Below, piece after piece: positions 17,199-26,023 of a DNA stretch of 64,000 bases (positions are counted from its first letter, which is position 1; each line of letters starts with the position of its first letter). Below the pieces are notes generated by a model. The model was not told where the DNA came from, did no database searches, and saw nothing but the letters and a program-made list of their open reading frames with translations. The DNA lies in the NCBI RefSeq assembly GCF_000152265.2, contig NC_021592.1, forward strand, positions 1,178,001 to 1,242,000. The letters are read 5' to 3'. The DNA comes from Ferroplasma acidarmanus Fer1 (GTDB lineage Archaea > Thermoplasmatota > Thermoplasmata > Thermoplasmatales > Thermoplasmataceae). A program made the translations under genes and the position numbers.

Positions 17199-18190
17199 TA
17201 TTATTATAAGATGTCTCACATTTTAAGAATTGACTATTTTCATTACCTCCCTTGGTTTTTCTCCCAGTTCCCTGTTTGATATTATCATTAAATTGTATGC
17301 AATGACCTTTAATCCAATTGCAGCATCATAATCTCTATTGCTTTTGTATCAGATATTTTCACACTTCAGTATCTCTTCAAGTATGCTGAAGGTACACTTT
17401 ATTTCCCCATCTTAATTGGTACATTTGAAACATATTCCTTTCTCAAATCAATGCCTATCTTTCTGTTTGCCGGTAACTTCTCATGAATAATACACCTCCT
17501 TATATTTGTATCAATTACTGGAATTTCATGCGTATTTTTAAACACATAGTCATAAATATCCAATGTCTCATAAGCGGAATATGCTAGAGTATATGAGAAA
17601 TCTTTAACTGAATCAACCATATCACGTGATACATGGGGATCATGCATATTTCCCTTTGTAAAAAGCCATTCCATTATAAGGAGAGAATCAACATCAATTG
17701 CCATGTGGCACTTACGGTCATAGGACCATCCCTTTGTGGTCTTTGACCAACCCGACACATGGTCTTTATAGTTATTTCATGCTTCTCTCCTCATAGCAGT
17801 TGAGTGCTTCCATATACGGATCATAAAGTAACCTATTGTAGCAATTGATTCAATTAAATAGAAAGAAGTAATTTCTTTATTTATTGGATGTAGATCAATT
17901 ATCCCGACTCTCCTTGAAAGAGTTTTAAAACTAGGCACTTCTTTCAGTCCAGACATTACGATATATTATTTATGATTGTGAGGAATATTCTGGCTGATCT
18001 GTAAGGTATATTGAAAATCTCCAAAACTATCACAACCTTAACTATCTATCTGTGTACTTTCTTTTCCTATCATCAGGCGAAACAATATTATCTGTGATTT
18101 CCATAATCAATGAGATTTGCTGTGAGGGCATATCCCATTATTGTTTTTTGTTAATAATGTTCGACATTTGTCCGATGTCTTATGAAATAT
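17199..18190 (-). mobile_element. Remnant of a DDE-transposase IS, right of the CRISPR locus
   Basis: Same element type and orientation as the remnant at 6121-6520, here longer. On the minus strand it holds an N-terminal piece (about 17880-17990), a mid piece (17399-17758) and a C-terminal piece (about 17230-17345, reading AAIGLKVIAYNL..LGEKPREVMKIV). Stops and frameshifts lie between them. The shared distal end (TTAATAATGTTCGACA) is at about 18149 here and 6479 on the left. Confidence 0.7.
17399..17758 (-). pseudogene. IS4/IS5-type transposase, middle fragment
   Basis: 119 codons of a DDE_Tnp_1 transposase: KGWSYDRKCHMAIDVDS, then a KGNMHDPH motif, then a region matching the second catalytic Asp strand with the Asp seemingly lost (LAYSAYET instead of the usual ADxGYD). 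The fragment PVIDTNIRR is also typical of the family. It lacks both ends and the final catalytic Glu in frame, so it is not functional. Confidence 0.7.
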
Positions 18191-18360
18191 GAGGCACATT
18201 AATTAAATTCATTATTAACCGGAGAGTTTATATTTACACATAATTACATACACAACCGTTCCAATGATTATGTTGTTATTAACATCAATATTATTTAATG
18301 TAAAGGATAATGGATCAATTAGAAATAAAAAGGCAATAGCAATATCAAAAAACTAATTTT

Positions 18361-18720
18361 TTATGAAATATGGCTATCTATTGATTCCACTATATTTTTA
18401 AGTGCAACGGCGCTGTTGTGTTCAACATTCCTGGCAGAATATACAAATGTAACCTTAGTATGTTCTTTAACAAGCTCTTTTAGTTTTCCAATTTCCTCAT
18501 TGCCTGACAGTTCTATGGTATACCGCTTAACAAATTCTTCCCATTTTTCATCCTCATGGTTAAACCATTTCCGCAGTTCTGTTGATGGGGCTATGTCTTT
18601 CATCCACAAATCTATATGTGCTTTCTCCTTTGAAATTCCCCTGGGCCATAATCTTTCAACCAGAACCCTGAAACCCTCCTCTGGAGTGTATTTATCATAA
18701 ATCCTCTTTATGTATATCAT
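18361..18720 (-). CDS. DUF488 family protein
   Basis: The 119-residue protein has the family's landmarks: IYIKRIYDKY near the start, VLVERLWPRGISKEKA, LWMKDIAPSTELRKWFNH and the C-terminal VTFVYSARNVEHNSAVAL. DUF488 (YeaO-like) proteins are small alpha/beta proteins of unproven function. It is the first intact core gene after the CRISPR island, transcribed towards it. It stands alone, divergent from the protease gene at 18826. Confidence 0.85.
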   Translation of the reverse strand: MIYIKRIYDKYTPEEGFRVLVERLWPRGISKEKAHIDLWMKDIAPSTELRKWFNHEDEKWEEFVKRYTIELSGNEEIGKLKELVKEHTKVTFVYSARNVEHNSAVALKNIVESIDSHIS

Positions 18721-18825
18721 TTATTAAAAATCCCGAGTGCATTAATAAGTTTATGGTATCCAGCTTCAATTGAATCTGGAAATAATTAACAATATGTTAA
18801 ATAAAGGATTTGAATTATTATAGAT

Positions 18826-19812
18826 ATGACGCCAGCGGATAAAAAGCAAATTCTCCAGAAATCAGCAATATTATCCAATTTATCCTTAATTATTATATTC
18901 TTTGTTTACATAATTCTCTCTGAAATTCCATTCACAGTATATACCATACTTGTCATGGTTAGCATAATTATCATAAACAGCCTTCTATTCATGCATTTCA
19001 AGGATGCAATGCGCGACCAGGAATCTGATGAAAACATATTTCAGTATATTACAGATGACCTGAGCTGGAGATATGTAACATATCTTTCCATATTTTTCCT
19101 TGCAATGTTGATTGCACAGGGATATATAAAAATCGTAGATACCTATTCATATCTCGTTATATTGAATGCATTTATAATATTCATATGGTCTATCTCTGCC
19201 AATAATCCTATGGTAAACATTCTTGTCAGGAAATCAGAAAAACTCCAGGACATTTATTTAAACAATGAAGCAGCGGATCTATCAACCCAGATGGGTATAA
19301 AAGAGCCGGAAATTTACGTAATCAATACAAATGGGAGAATAGCCAATGCCTTTGAGATAAATAAAAGGGAATCCTATGTTTTTATAACCAGTTATTTGAT
19401 GTCTATACTAAACCATGACGAGATTGTTGGGGTCCTGGCCCATGAACTTTCGCACATAAAACTGGGGCATAACCGTAAAACAACAATGGTTAATTTTGTT
19501 GTATTCATCATAATGCTGAACCTGATTTCACTGGCAATTACCTCCACAAATGCACTGTTATTTTATTTAACTCCTGTATTTATCATTATATTATTTTTAT
19601 TTATCTTTCTTGTTTCTCCTGCCATAAAACGGCACAATGAAACTGAAGCAGACCTTAACGCCGTAAAATATGTGAATAAGGATTACCTCATTAACGGCTT
19701 AAGAAGAATAGCAGAAACAGACAAAATCCCGGAAAATGTAATGAGATCTTTGAGCCTGGACCACCCTTCCACCGAAAAAAGAATCAAACTCATAGAAAAT
19801 AGTAAATCCTGA
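18826..19812 (+). CDS. HtpX-like M48 membrane zinc metalloprotease
   Basis: The 328-residue protein has four hydrophobic segments (about 15-58, 80-125, 220-262) around a cytoplasmic protease domain. The zinc motif HELSH is at His206-Glu207-His210. NETEADLNA supplies the likely third ligand, Glu274. Family role: quality control of damaged membrane proteins. The start ATG follows a short AT-rich leader. Nep1 begins 17 bp after its stop, but the functions are not obviously linked. Confidence 0.88.
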   Translation: MTPADKKQILQKSAILSNLSLIIIFFVYIILSEIPFTVYTILVMVSIIIINSLLFMHFKDAMRDQESDENIFQYITDDLSWRYVTYLSIFFLAMLIAQGYIKIVDTYSYLVILNAFIIFIWSISANNPMVNILVRKSEKLQDIYLNNEAADLSTQMGIKEPEIYVINTNGRIANAFEINKRESYVFITSYLMSILNHDEIVGVLAHELSHIKLGHNRKTTMVNFVVFIIMLNLISLAITSTNALLFYLTPVFIIILFLFIFLVSPAIKRHNETEADLNAVKYVNKDYLINGLRRIAETDKIPENVMRSLSLDHPSTEKRIKLIENSKS

Positions 19813-19829
19813 ATTAGCATTTATTATAT

Positions 19830-20498
19830 ATGCTCAGGTTAATCATAGCGGATGCGGAACTCCAGACAGTTCCGGAAAAAATGGCAAAGGACAGATCAAT
19901 AAGGAACATTGCAGAAAAAAACCATAAGAACCCAGCTGAAATGCTTCTAGATTCAAATTATATGCATACCACAATAGAAAAATTTTATCCAGGCGAATCC
20001 AACAGGAGAGGCAGGCCCGATATAATATACATATTTCTGGAAATGGCTATGGAATCCATATTAAATAAAAATAATATGCTGGATGTTTACGTCCATACAA
20101 GGGATAATTTCATAATACATATCAATAATCAAACAAAATTGCCGCGATCATACAATAGATTTCAGGGCTTGATGGAGGACCTTTTCAAAAAACGCTCTAT
20201 CGAGTATAATGGCAATGAATTGCTTTCTATGGAAGAGGGGAAGATCATACCATTTCTAAAAAACCTCGATGGCAAAACAGTCGTACTTTCACCTGATGGC
20301 AAAGAATCTTCATTATCAGGAATAATCAACGATAATGATTTAAATGTTGTAATAGGTGGATTCTCCCAGGGTGATTTCATATCAGACCTCTATGGAAATT
20401 TCCCCTCATATAAAATATTCCGTGAAGAACTTACCATATGGTCTGTTGGCATGGAAATAATATCCCAGTATGAACGGTTTACTTCGTTGCTCGGATAA
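19830..20498 (+). CDS. nep1: Nep1/Emg1 rRNA pseudouridine N1-methyltransferase
   Basis: A SPOUT-class methyltransferase of 222 residues that modifies a hypermodified pseudouridine in helix 35 of 16S rRNA and helps assemble the small subunit. Recognisable blocks are LIIADAELQTVP at the start, LLDSNYMHTTIE, RRGRPDIIYIFLEM, NQTKLPRSYNRFQGLM and the SAM-site knot GGFSQGDF, followed by SVGMEIISQYER. All regions are intact and the length is normal for archaeal Nep1. Confidence 0.92.
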   Translation: MLRLIIADAELQTVPEKMAKDRSIRNIAEKNHKNPAEMLLDSNYMHTTIEKFYPGESNRRGRPDIIYIFLEMAMESILNKNNMLDVYVHTRDNFIIHINNQTKLPRSYNRFQGLMEDLFKKRSIEYNGNELLSMEEGKIIPFLKNLDGKTVVLSPDGKESSLSGIINDNDLNVVIGGFSQGDFISDLYGNFPSYKIFREELTIWSVGMEIISQYERFTSLLG

Positions 20499-20641
20499 TT
20501 CCGGAGTATTTCATGTTATTCTATTAAGATGGAATATTGCACGCTTCGAGTTCAGGCATAGGAAATGTTATTCCTGGTTTGACAATACGTCTACTTAAAA
20601 ACCCTTATTACTGTAATAGAATTAATTAAATGGGGATAAAT

Positions 20642-21442
20642 ATGGTTAAACTTGGAAACAAGGAGGTTTCTAGCATTGGTCTGGGAACATATGGGATGGG
20701 AGGCAAGAATTCACCGGATTATAAAAATGACGCTAAAGAAGTAGAGGCTATAAAATACGCAATAACAAATGGGATGAATCTTATTGACACTGCAGAGTAT
20801 TACGGACATGGGCATTCTGAGGAACTGGTAGGAAAAGCAATAAAGGATTTTGAAAGGGAAGATTTATTTATAATATCAAAGGTGTGGCCTGTTAATCTGC
20901 ATTATAAGGACGTTATCAATTCTGCAAAAGAGTCATTAAAAAGATTGGATACAGATTATATTGATCTTTATCTTATACACTGGCCAAACCCAAAGATTCC
21001 TGTTAAGGAAACACTGGGTGCTATGGGCGAATTGCTGGACAGTCATTTAATAAGAAATATTGGAGTTAGCAATTTTGATATAGCCAACCTAACAGAAGCA
21101 ATAGACCAGCTCAAACATGGAAAAATAATTGCAAACGAGGTAGAATATAATCTGGAGAATTATTATATAGAAGATGATTTAATCCCGTTCTGCGAGAAAA
21201 ATAACATTAAAATAATAGGCTATTCCCCACTGAACCAGGGCCGCATAAGCAGTAAAATAAACCATGTTGCAAAATCACTTGGCATGTCCAGTATACAGTG
21301 TACCCTCGGATACCTGAAGAAAAAATCTATACCTATACCTAAAGCATCCAGTATTTCACATATTAATGAACTGGTAGAATGCATGAATATTGATCTGGAT
21401 GAAAATGAATATAACAGAATTAAGGAAGCTGTAAGAAGATAA
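20642..21442 (+). CDS. Aldo/keto reductase
   Basis: An NADPH-dependent (beta/alpha)8 oxidoreductase of 266 residues. The catalytic tetrad is visible: Asp in NLIDTAEYYG, the following Tyr, Lys in IISKVWP and His in LIHWPNP. The C-terminal cofactor region IPIPKASSISH matches the family. ATG 20642 is preferred over the in-frame ATG at 20630, because homologues begin close to the first strand (VKLGNKEVSSIGLGT). Substrate unknown; in these organisms relatives act on sugars or aldehydes. It is a single gene between Nep1 and S15. Confidence 0.88.
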   Translation: MVKLGNKEVSSIGLGTYGMGGKNSPDYKNDAKEVEAIKYAITNGMNLIDTAEYYGHGHSEELVGKAIKDFEREDLFIISKVWPVNLHYKDVINSAKESLKRLDTDYIDLYLIHWPNPKIPVKETLGAMGELLDSHLIRNIGVSNFDIANLTEAIDQLKHGKIIANEVEYNLENYYIEDDLIPFCEKNNIKIIGYSPLNQGRISSKINHVAKSLGMSSIQCTLGYLKKKSIPIPKASSISHINELVECMNIDLDENEYNRIKEAVRR

Positions 21443-21700
21443 TTTAGTTCATTCAAGAATTTTCTGGATTTTATTTAAATGTAACCACATTTGTCATATT
21501 TTTATTTTGATTTAAAACCCGTAATAGTATAATGAGAAATATCTGGATCAGTTCAGTATTTATTTTATCTACTGCATAAACTTCCTGCCATAGCATTTCC
21601 TGTATACACCTTACAAAAATATAAACGCAGGGTATTATCAAGGAATGGTACAGAAGATAAAAAATAAAATATATAAAGATAGAAAAAACAAAAAGAATAA

Positions 21701-21730
21701 ATTTATAGTAATAATACCATATGGATTTCA
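21701..21730 (+). promoter_or_regulatory. rps15 promoter
   Basis: TATA box ATTTATAG at 21701-21708, centred about 26 bp before the rps15 ATG, implying a leaderless mRNA. The rest of the 288-bp gap upstream shows nothing else convincing. Confidence 0.55.
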
Positions 21731-22165
21731 ATGGCACGAATGCACACAAGAAAGAGAGGAAAATCAAGATCCACGAGACTCGTACTGGCTGAGAAGCCCT
21801 CATGGATGCAGAATGATGATGAAATAAAGGAAGAAATATTAAAATTCAGAAAGGATGGCTTATCAAATTCTATGATAGGCATTAAACTCAGGGATCAGTA
21901 TGCTGTACCGGGTGTCAGGCCTGTTCTTCATCAGAAAATGGGAAAAATACTTGAAGAAAACGGCATTAAGGATGAGATACCTGAAGATCTGGCTTTTCTT
22001 CTGAAAAGATACAAGAATGTTTCACAGCATCTGGCTCTGAATAAGAAAGATATAAGCAATAAAAGGGGAAGCCAGCTTATAATGTCCAAAATTTTACGCC
22101 TTATGAGATATTACAAGCGTACAGGCAGATTGCCCGCAGACTGGTCCCTGAAAAGAGCCCTATGA
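21731..22165 (+). CDS. rps15: 30S ribosomal protein S15
   Basis: 144 residues with the archaeal S15/S13e layout: the N-terminal extension MARMHTRKRGKSRSTR, the archaeal PSW motif, GVRPVLHQKMGKIL, then the conserved helical region ending RLMRYYKRTGRLPADWSL. It binds the central domain of 16S rRNA. Its stop overlaps the start of the RecJ-like gene (ATGA), a pairing well known in euryarchaea. Confidence 0.96.
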   Translation: MARMHTRKRGKSRSTRLVLAEKPSWMQNDDEIKEEILKFRKDGLSNSMIGIKLRDQYAVPGVRPVLHQKMGKILEENGIKDEIPEDLAFLLKRYKNVSQHLALNKKDISNKRGSQLIMSKILRLMRYYKRTGRLPADWSLKRAL

Positions 22166-23493
22166 TTTATGACATTTTAGGGGACTCTCTCTTTAATATT
22201 TTACACCAGGCAGGTGAAAAACTTAAGGAAGAAAAGTATGTCCGTGTACTCGCACATTATGACGGTGATGGTGTCAGTTCATCAATAATACTTCTTAAAG
22301 CGCTGGAGCGCCTGGATATAAAGTACCATTTATCATATATAAAAAACCTTGACAATGAAGGTTTTAGGTCACTGTATGAGGAAGAAGCAGACTCGTTAAA
22401 TATCATTGTTGATGCCGGTTCCTCCCAGATTCCAGCTATAGCAGACCATTCAAATTTTATAATTCTGGACCACCATTTTTACAATAAAACGGAAACATCC
22501 TGCATAAATATAAATGCCCGGGATTTTGGCATCAATGGCACAAGGGATGCCTGTGGGGCTACAATGGCATACATATTTGCACTTGCACTTGATGAAAACA
22601 ACCGGGACTTATTCCCATTTTTTATGTCCGGCGTAATGGCAGACAAACAGGATATAGGCGGGCTTTCTGGCCTGAATAAAGATCTTTACAGTGAATATAA
22701 TTCATATAAAACCCATCACACACTCAATCTTGAGGGCACAATTTCCGATGCAATTACATATTCAATAGACCCTTTCTTTGATGGCCTTACCGGACATCCA
22801 GATGAAGTTAAAAAATTTCTTGAAAGCAATGGAATAGATCCGGATAAAAATATTATTGATCTGACAACAGATGAGAATAAAGCACTTGGAAACAGGCTTG
22901 CATTGAAAATACTTGAAAACAACGTTGGTTCTGATGCAATAAAATATCTTGAGGGGGATGTTCTTTATTTTGACAATTTAGGATTCTCATCCAAAGAATT
23001 GAATTCAATTATAGATGGCAATGCAAGAATAGGTTTGCAATCCCTGCCGGTTCAGTATTTTCTGGGAGATAACAGCGCAGGAAATGATATGGTGGCCAAT
23101 GTAAAAATATTCAAGACAAAGTTGATCGATTACATATACAGGGCAAAATCAGATTTGAAGGAGGAAAAATACCTCCGCTATTTTTATGCACCGGAATCTG
23201 AAATGGCCGGTCCTATAGCCGGGGCAATAGCTCTCTACACAGTAAAGCCAGATAAGCCTGTAATTGGATTTAACAGCGGCACAGACGACGTCAAAATATC
23301 ATCCAGGGGATCACGATACTCAGTCAGCAGGGGATTAAACCTTTCTGAAGTAATGAAAACCGCATGCGCTGCTGCCGGAGGCTCCGGTGGCGGGCATGAC
23401 ATTGCAGCAGGTGGAGTAATTCCAAAGGGCAGGGAGAAACAATTTCTGGACGCTGCCAATGAAATGATAAAATCACAGATTAAGATATTTTAA
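22162..23493 (+). CDS. RecJ-like DHH exonuclease (GAN type)
   Basis: 443-residue DHH-superfamily phosphoesterase. Motif I HYDGDGVSSS, motif II VDAGSS, motif III LDHHFYN and the VMADKQDIGG motif IV are all present. The DHHA1 end GGSGGGHDIAAGG is intact. Archaeal homologues are single-strand exonucleases that associate with the GINS replication complex. The 4-bp overlap with rps15 indicates one operon. An IS lies 138 bp downstream and does not damage the gene. Confidence 0.9.
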   Translation: MIYDILGDSLFNILHQAGEKLKEEKYVRVLAHYDGDGVSSSIILLKALERLDIKYHLSYIKNLDNEGFRSLYEEEADSLNIIVDAGSSQIPAIADHSNFIILDHHFYNKTETSCININARDFGINGTRDACGATMAYIFALALDENNRDLFPFFMSGVMADKQDIGGLSGLNKDLYSEYNSYKTHHTLNLEGTISDAITYSIDPFFDGLTGHPDEVKKFLESNGIDPDKNIIDLTTDENKALGNRLALKILENNVGSDAIKYLEGDVLYFDNLGFSSKELNSIIDGNARIGLQSLPVQYFLGDNSAGNDMVANVKIFKTKLIDYIYRAKSDLKEEKYLRYFYAPESEMAGPIAGAIALYTVKPDKPVIGFNSGTDDVKISSRGSRYSVSRGLNLSEVMKTACAAAGGSGGGHDIAAGGVIPKGREKQFLDAANEMIKSQIKIF

Positions 23494-23647
23494 GCTTTAA
23501 TTGCGTTGTTTCCATATTTAACTTATGTTTCAGTACAATTTTACTTGATGAATATTTTTCCGGAATTATCACATATATCATCAATTAATCCACTTTTTAA
23601 TAATTATCCGGGCAATTCTATCTATTATTCGGGTGTGGGACACTATT

Positions 23648-24688
23648 CTAATACCTCCCCATATTGAATAAATTGTGCCAGACATTGGTGCATAACAGTG
23701 CATTGCCTATCCTGTCATCCCTTCTCTGTGCCATATTCCATCCCAGCATCTTCTTGTCTGCTGCAAATCCTGATTCTGAATTGCTTCTTTTATGGTACTT
23801 TTCAAGGTAATTCATAGTGTCATTGAGAAATTCCCTTATTATAGATTTCCATTTATGTGAACCGTGCAATGTAGAATTCTTCTTAGGTATAATGTATACC
23901 TTTGTATCCCCTAATTTATCTACATATGAAGGTGATGAATAATACCTGTCAAGCCTTATAGAATCTATATTAATACCTATTTTGTTGACAATCCTCATTG
24001 CATTGTCATATGCATTTCTTTCAGATTTCATGCTTGTTCCGGAGGCTATATACATCCTTGTCCTTAAATCCATAATGGAAAAGGAATATGCAAACAATCT
24101 TTTTCTATGCCCTTTTGATTTTTTATCCTTATGTTCTTCCTTTCCAATTTCTTTATTCTCCTTTGCAAGGTCTTTCAACCTCTGTGCATAGGATTCGTAG
24201 TTCTTCTTTACTGTTAATGAATAGCCCGTGCCATCGCCTGTTGCATCTGAATTTGCAATATTCTTATTCTTCAGTAACAATACATGGAGATTGAATATGG
24301 CCATTACAACTTCATTGTCTGAATATAGCCTTTCTATTGTTTTATATGATACATCTATGCCTGAAAGCATAGAAAATATATCGAGCATATTAACAAACAT
24401 CCTGTTTGATTCGCCAACAAGCTGTTTTATAAGTATTAATTTCACCCTCTGGGCAAGTAATAATGAATGTGGATGCCCTGGCCTTTTAGCAATATGCATA
24501 ATGGATACGGCTTTTTCAATAAGGGGATCAAGTTCCTTCATTGCAGTTTTAATTCTCCGTGAAAACTCGGATTCGTATGTTCTCCAGTTTCTCCCCTTTT
24601 CCGGATGTTCCTGTACATACTTCTTCCCCAGTATATTGTTTATCTCCTCAAGTTTATACTGTATGTCCTCACTCCTGACAAGACCCAT
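23648..24688 (-). CDS. Transposase of IS copy 2
   Basis: 346 residues, identical to the product of 13781-14821; see that entry for the proposed DDE residues. It is intact, so either copy could supply transposase for both. The start ATG at 24688 follows the same divergent palindromic promoter (AATGTATATATACATT at 24705-24720). Confidence 0.88.
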   Translation of the reverse strand: MGLVRSEDIQYKLEEINNILGKKYVQEHPEKGRNWRTYESEFSRRIKTAMKELDPLIEKAVSIMHIAKRPGHPHSLLLAQRVKLILIKQLVGESNRMFVNMLDIFSMLSGIDVSYKTIERLYSDNEVVMAIFNLHVLLLKNKNIANSDATGDGTGYSLTVKKNYESYAQRLKDLAKENKEIGKEEHKDKKSKGHRKRLFAYSFSIMDLRTRMYIASGTSMKSERNAYDNAMRIVNKIGINIDSIRLDRYYSSPSYVDKLGDTKVYIIPKKNSTLHGSHKWKSIIREFLNDTMNYLEKYHKRSNSESGFAADKKMLGWNMAQRRDDRIGNALLCTNVWHNLFNMGRY

Positions 24689-24723
24689 AGATAGATATAT
24701 ATACAATGTATATATACATTACT

Positions 24724-24885
24724 ATGGGAAAAGTGGAAATACATGAGACAACAGAGGTCTCTATAAAAGGAATATATGGATTCATAGAGAGGAAAGTAAC
24801 AAAGTTCGGATCGGGTGCAAAGGTGGATTGCCCTAAGGAATTTCTCGGCAAAAGGGTTTACATTGTAATAACCAGGGACGAATAA
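24724..24885 (+). CDS. DUF2080-like transposon-encoded protein (IS copy 2)
   Basis: 53 residues, identical to the product of 13584-13745 and divergent from the transposase. It begins MGKVEIHETTEV and ends VITRDE. The presence of an intact copy in both elements argues that it is a real gene. Likely a small DNA-binding accessory or regulator; this is inferred from family and position. Confidence 0.7.
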   Translation: MGKVEIHETTEVSIKGIYGFIERKVTKFGSGAKVDCPKEFLGKRVYIVITRDE

Positions 24886-24955
24886 TAGTGTCCCACACCC
24901 CTATTATTCTAAAAGCTTATATAGGCTGATAGGTTATTATTAGTTGGGTAGTTTT

Positions 24956-25981
24956 ATGTCGGTTTATAATGCAGTTGTTTTAAGATCAATAAAAAGAAAC
25001 ATGTCGAGAGTTAAGAATAAAAAGTTACCTACAATAGCAGGCCATAAGCTATTGTATGAATGCAACTTAAGATGCAAAATGTGTCCGTTCTGGAGGAGGC
25101 CAGATAGCAAACTTCTGTCTATGGAACAGGAAATAGCAATGATGGAAAAACTGAAAGAGGGTGGAGTGTCATACCTTGGATTTGAGGGCGGTGAGCCCCT
25201 TCTTAGAAATGATACCCCGGAAATATTGAAAGAAAGCCACAAGAGATTTCATACATCCATGGTAACAAATGGATGGCGCCTTGAGAAGAAAATAAATGAA
25301 ATACACACTTCTTTAGATTTCCTTTTTGTCTCTATTGATGGAAGCAAAGAGGTGCACGATACCATGAGGGGAATGCAGGGTTCATTTGAGCATGCAGTAA
25401 GGGGAATCAATGCATCAAAACATATGGTACCAGTTGCCATGAGTTCAACAATTACAAGAGAAAACATAGATAGCATAGGAGATATACTTGATCTAGGTGA
25501 TAAGTTAGAAGTCCCGATAAATTTTCAGATAGAATATGACTATTCAACAGCAGAGAAAATATCACCCGAAAAGGAAAAACTCCTTGGCGCTCTGAATATG
25601 CTTATTGATAGGAAGAAAGCCGATGGCCCTATAATGAATACTGTACAGTATTTTGAGGCAATAAGGGATTCCTGGTTTTACGGATATAAATGGGAATGCA
25701 GGCCATGGCTTACCATAAACATTGACCCGGAGGGCAGGGTTGTGACCCCATGCTATATCATCAACGAATATTCAGGATCTGATTATGTATGGAACATAGA
25801 CATTAAAAAGATGTGGAACACATTTGACTGGGAACCCTACAGAACCTGCAATAAATGTGCATTATCATGTTACCTTGAACCTTCCCTGTTTAAATGGACA
25901 AGGCCGGCAATGGTAAAAAGCAGAATAATAGATGCCACTATAGATTACATAAAATTCAGTGCGTCAAAGAGAAATTTTTAA
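24956..25981 (+). CDS. Radical SAM protein with C-terminal cysteine cluster
   Basis: 341 residues. The CxxxCxxC motif CNLRCKMC binds the radical SAM [4Fe-4S] cluster, and the GGEPLL motif follows at the expected distance. The C-terminal part has a SPASM/twitch-like set of cysteines (WECRPW, TPCY, CNKCALSC), suggesting a second cluster. The substrate is unknown. ATG 24956 is chosen over a TTG at 24944 because TATA sequence CTTATATA lies about 35 bp upstream. The IS at 24900 ends 56 bp before the start and sits just outside this promoter. The gene ends 8 bp before the att repeat of the tRNA-Thr element. Confidence 0.85.
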   Translation: MSVYNAVVLRSIKRNMSRVKNKKLPTIAGHKLLYECNLRCKMCPFWRRPDSKLLSMEQEIAMMEKLKEGGVSYLGFEGGEPLLRNDTPEILKESHKRFHTSMVTNGWRLEKKINEIHTSLDFLFVSIDGSKEVHDTMRGMQGSFEHAVRGINASKHMVPVAMSSTITRENIDSIGDILDLGDKLEVPINFQIEYDYSTAEKISPEKEKLLGALNMLIDRKKADGPIMNTVQYFEAIRDSWFYGYKWECRPWLTINIDPEGRVVTPCYIINEYSGSDYVWNIDIKKMWNTFDWEPYRTCNKCALSCYLEPSLFKWTRPAMVKSRIIDATIDYIKFSASKRNF

Positions 25982-25989
25982 ACTATTTA

Positions 25990-26007
25990 TAAGCCGCCGA
26001 CGGGATT
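25990..26007 (+). repeat. attR: 18-bp copy of the tRNA-Thr 3' end
   Basis: TAAGCCGCCGACGGGATT is identical and in the same orientation as 35622-35639, where it forms the 3' end of the intact tRNA-Thr. It marks the left border of an integrated element of about 9.6 kb carrying its own tyrosine recombinase. Confidence 0.88.
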
Positions 26008-26012
26008 AACAT

Positions 26013-26023
26013 TAAAAGGTTAA
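26013..26023 (+). promoter_or_regulatory. Arm site of the integrative element, left side
   Basis: TAAAAGGTTAA, 5 bp inside attR, is the exact reverse complement of TTAACCTTTTA at 35607-35617, 4 bp inside attL. In the circular form both would flank the 18-bp core symmetrically, as expected for recombinase-binding arms. Confidence 0.6.

Larger units (their letters stand above)
23631..24900 (-). mobile_element. Insertion sequence copy 2 (1270 bp), inverted relative to copy 1
   Basis: The same 13-bp terminal repeats bound it, and a 9-bp target CTATTATTC occurs on both sides (23622-23630 and 24901-24909). Length and encoded proteins equal those of copy 1, and the DNA regions compared by eye show no difference. 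The matched target copies at each site show that no recombination between the two IS copies has happened since they inserted. It lies between the recJ-like gene and the radical SAM gene without cutting either. Confidence 0.93.

Noticed and set aside
21471-21803. 110-codon minus-strand frame overlapping the rps15 start and promoter
   Set aside because: Covers the TATA box of rps15 and has no recognisable protein feature; likely chance in AT-rich DNA.
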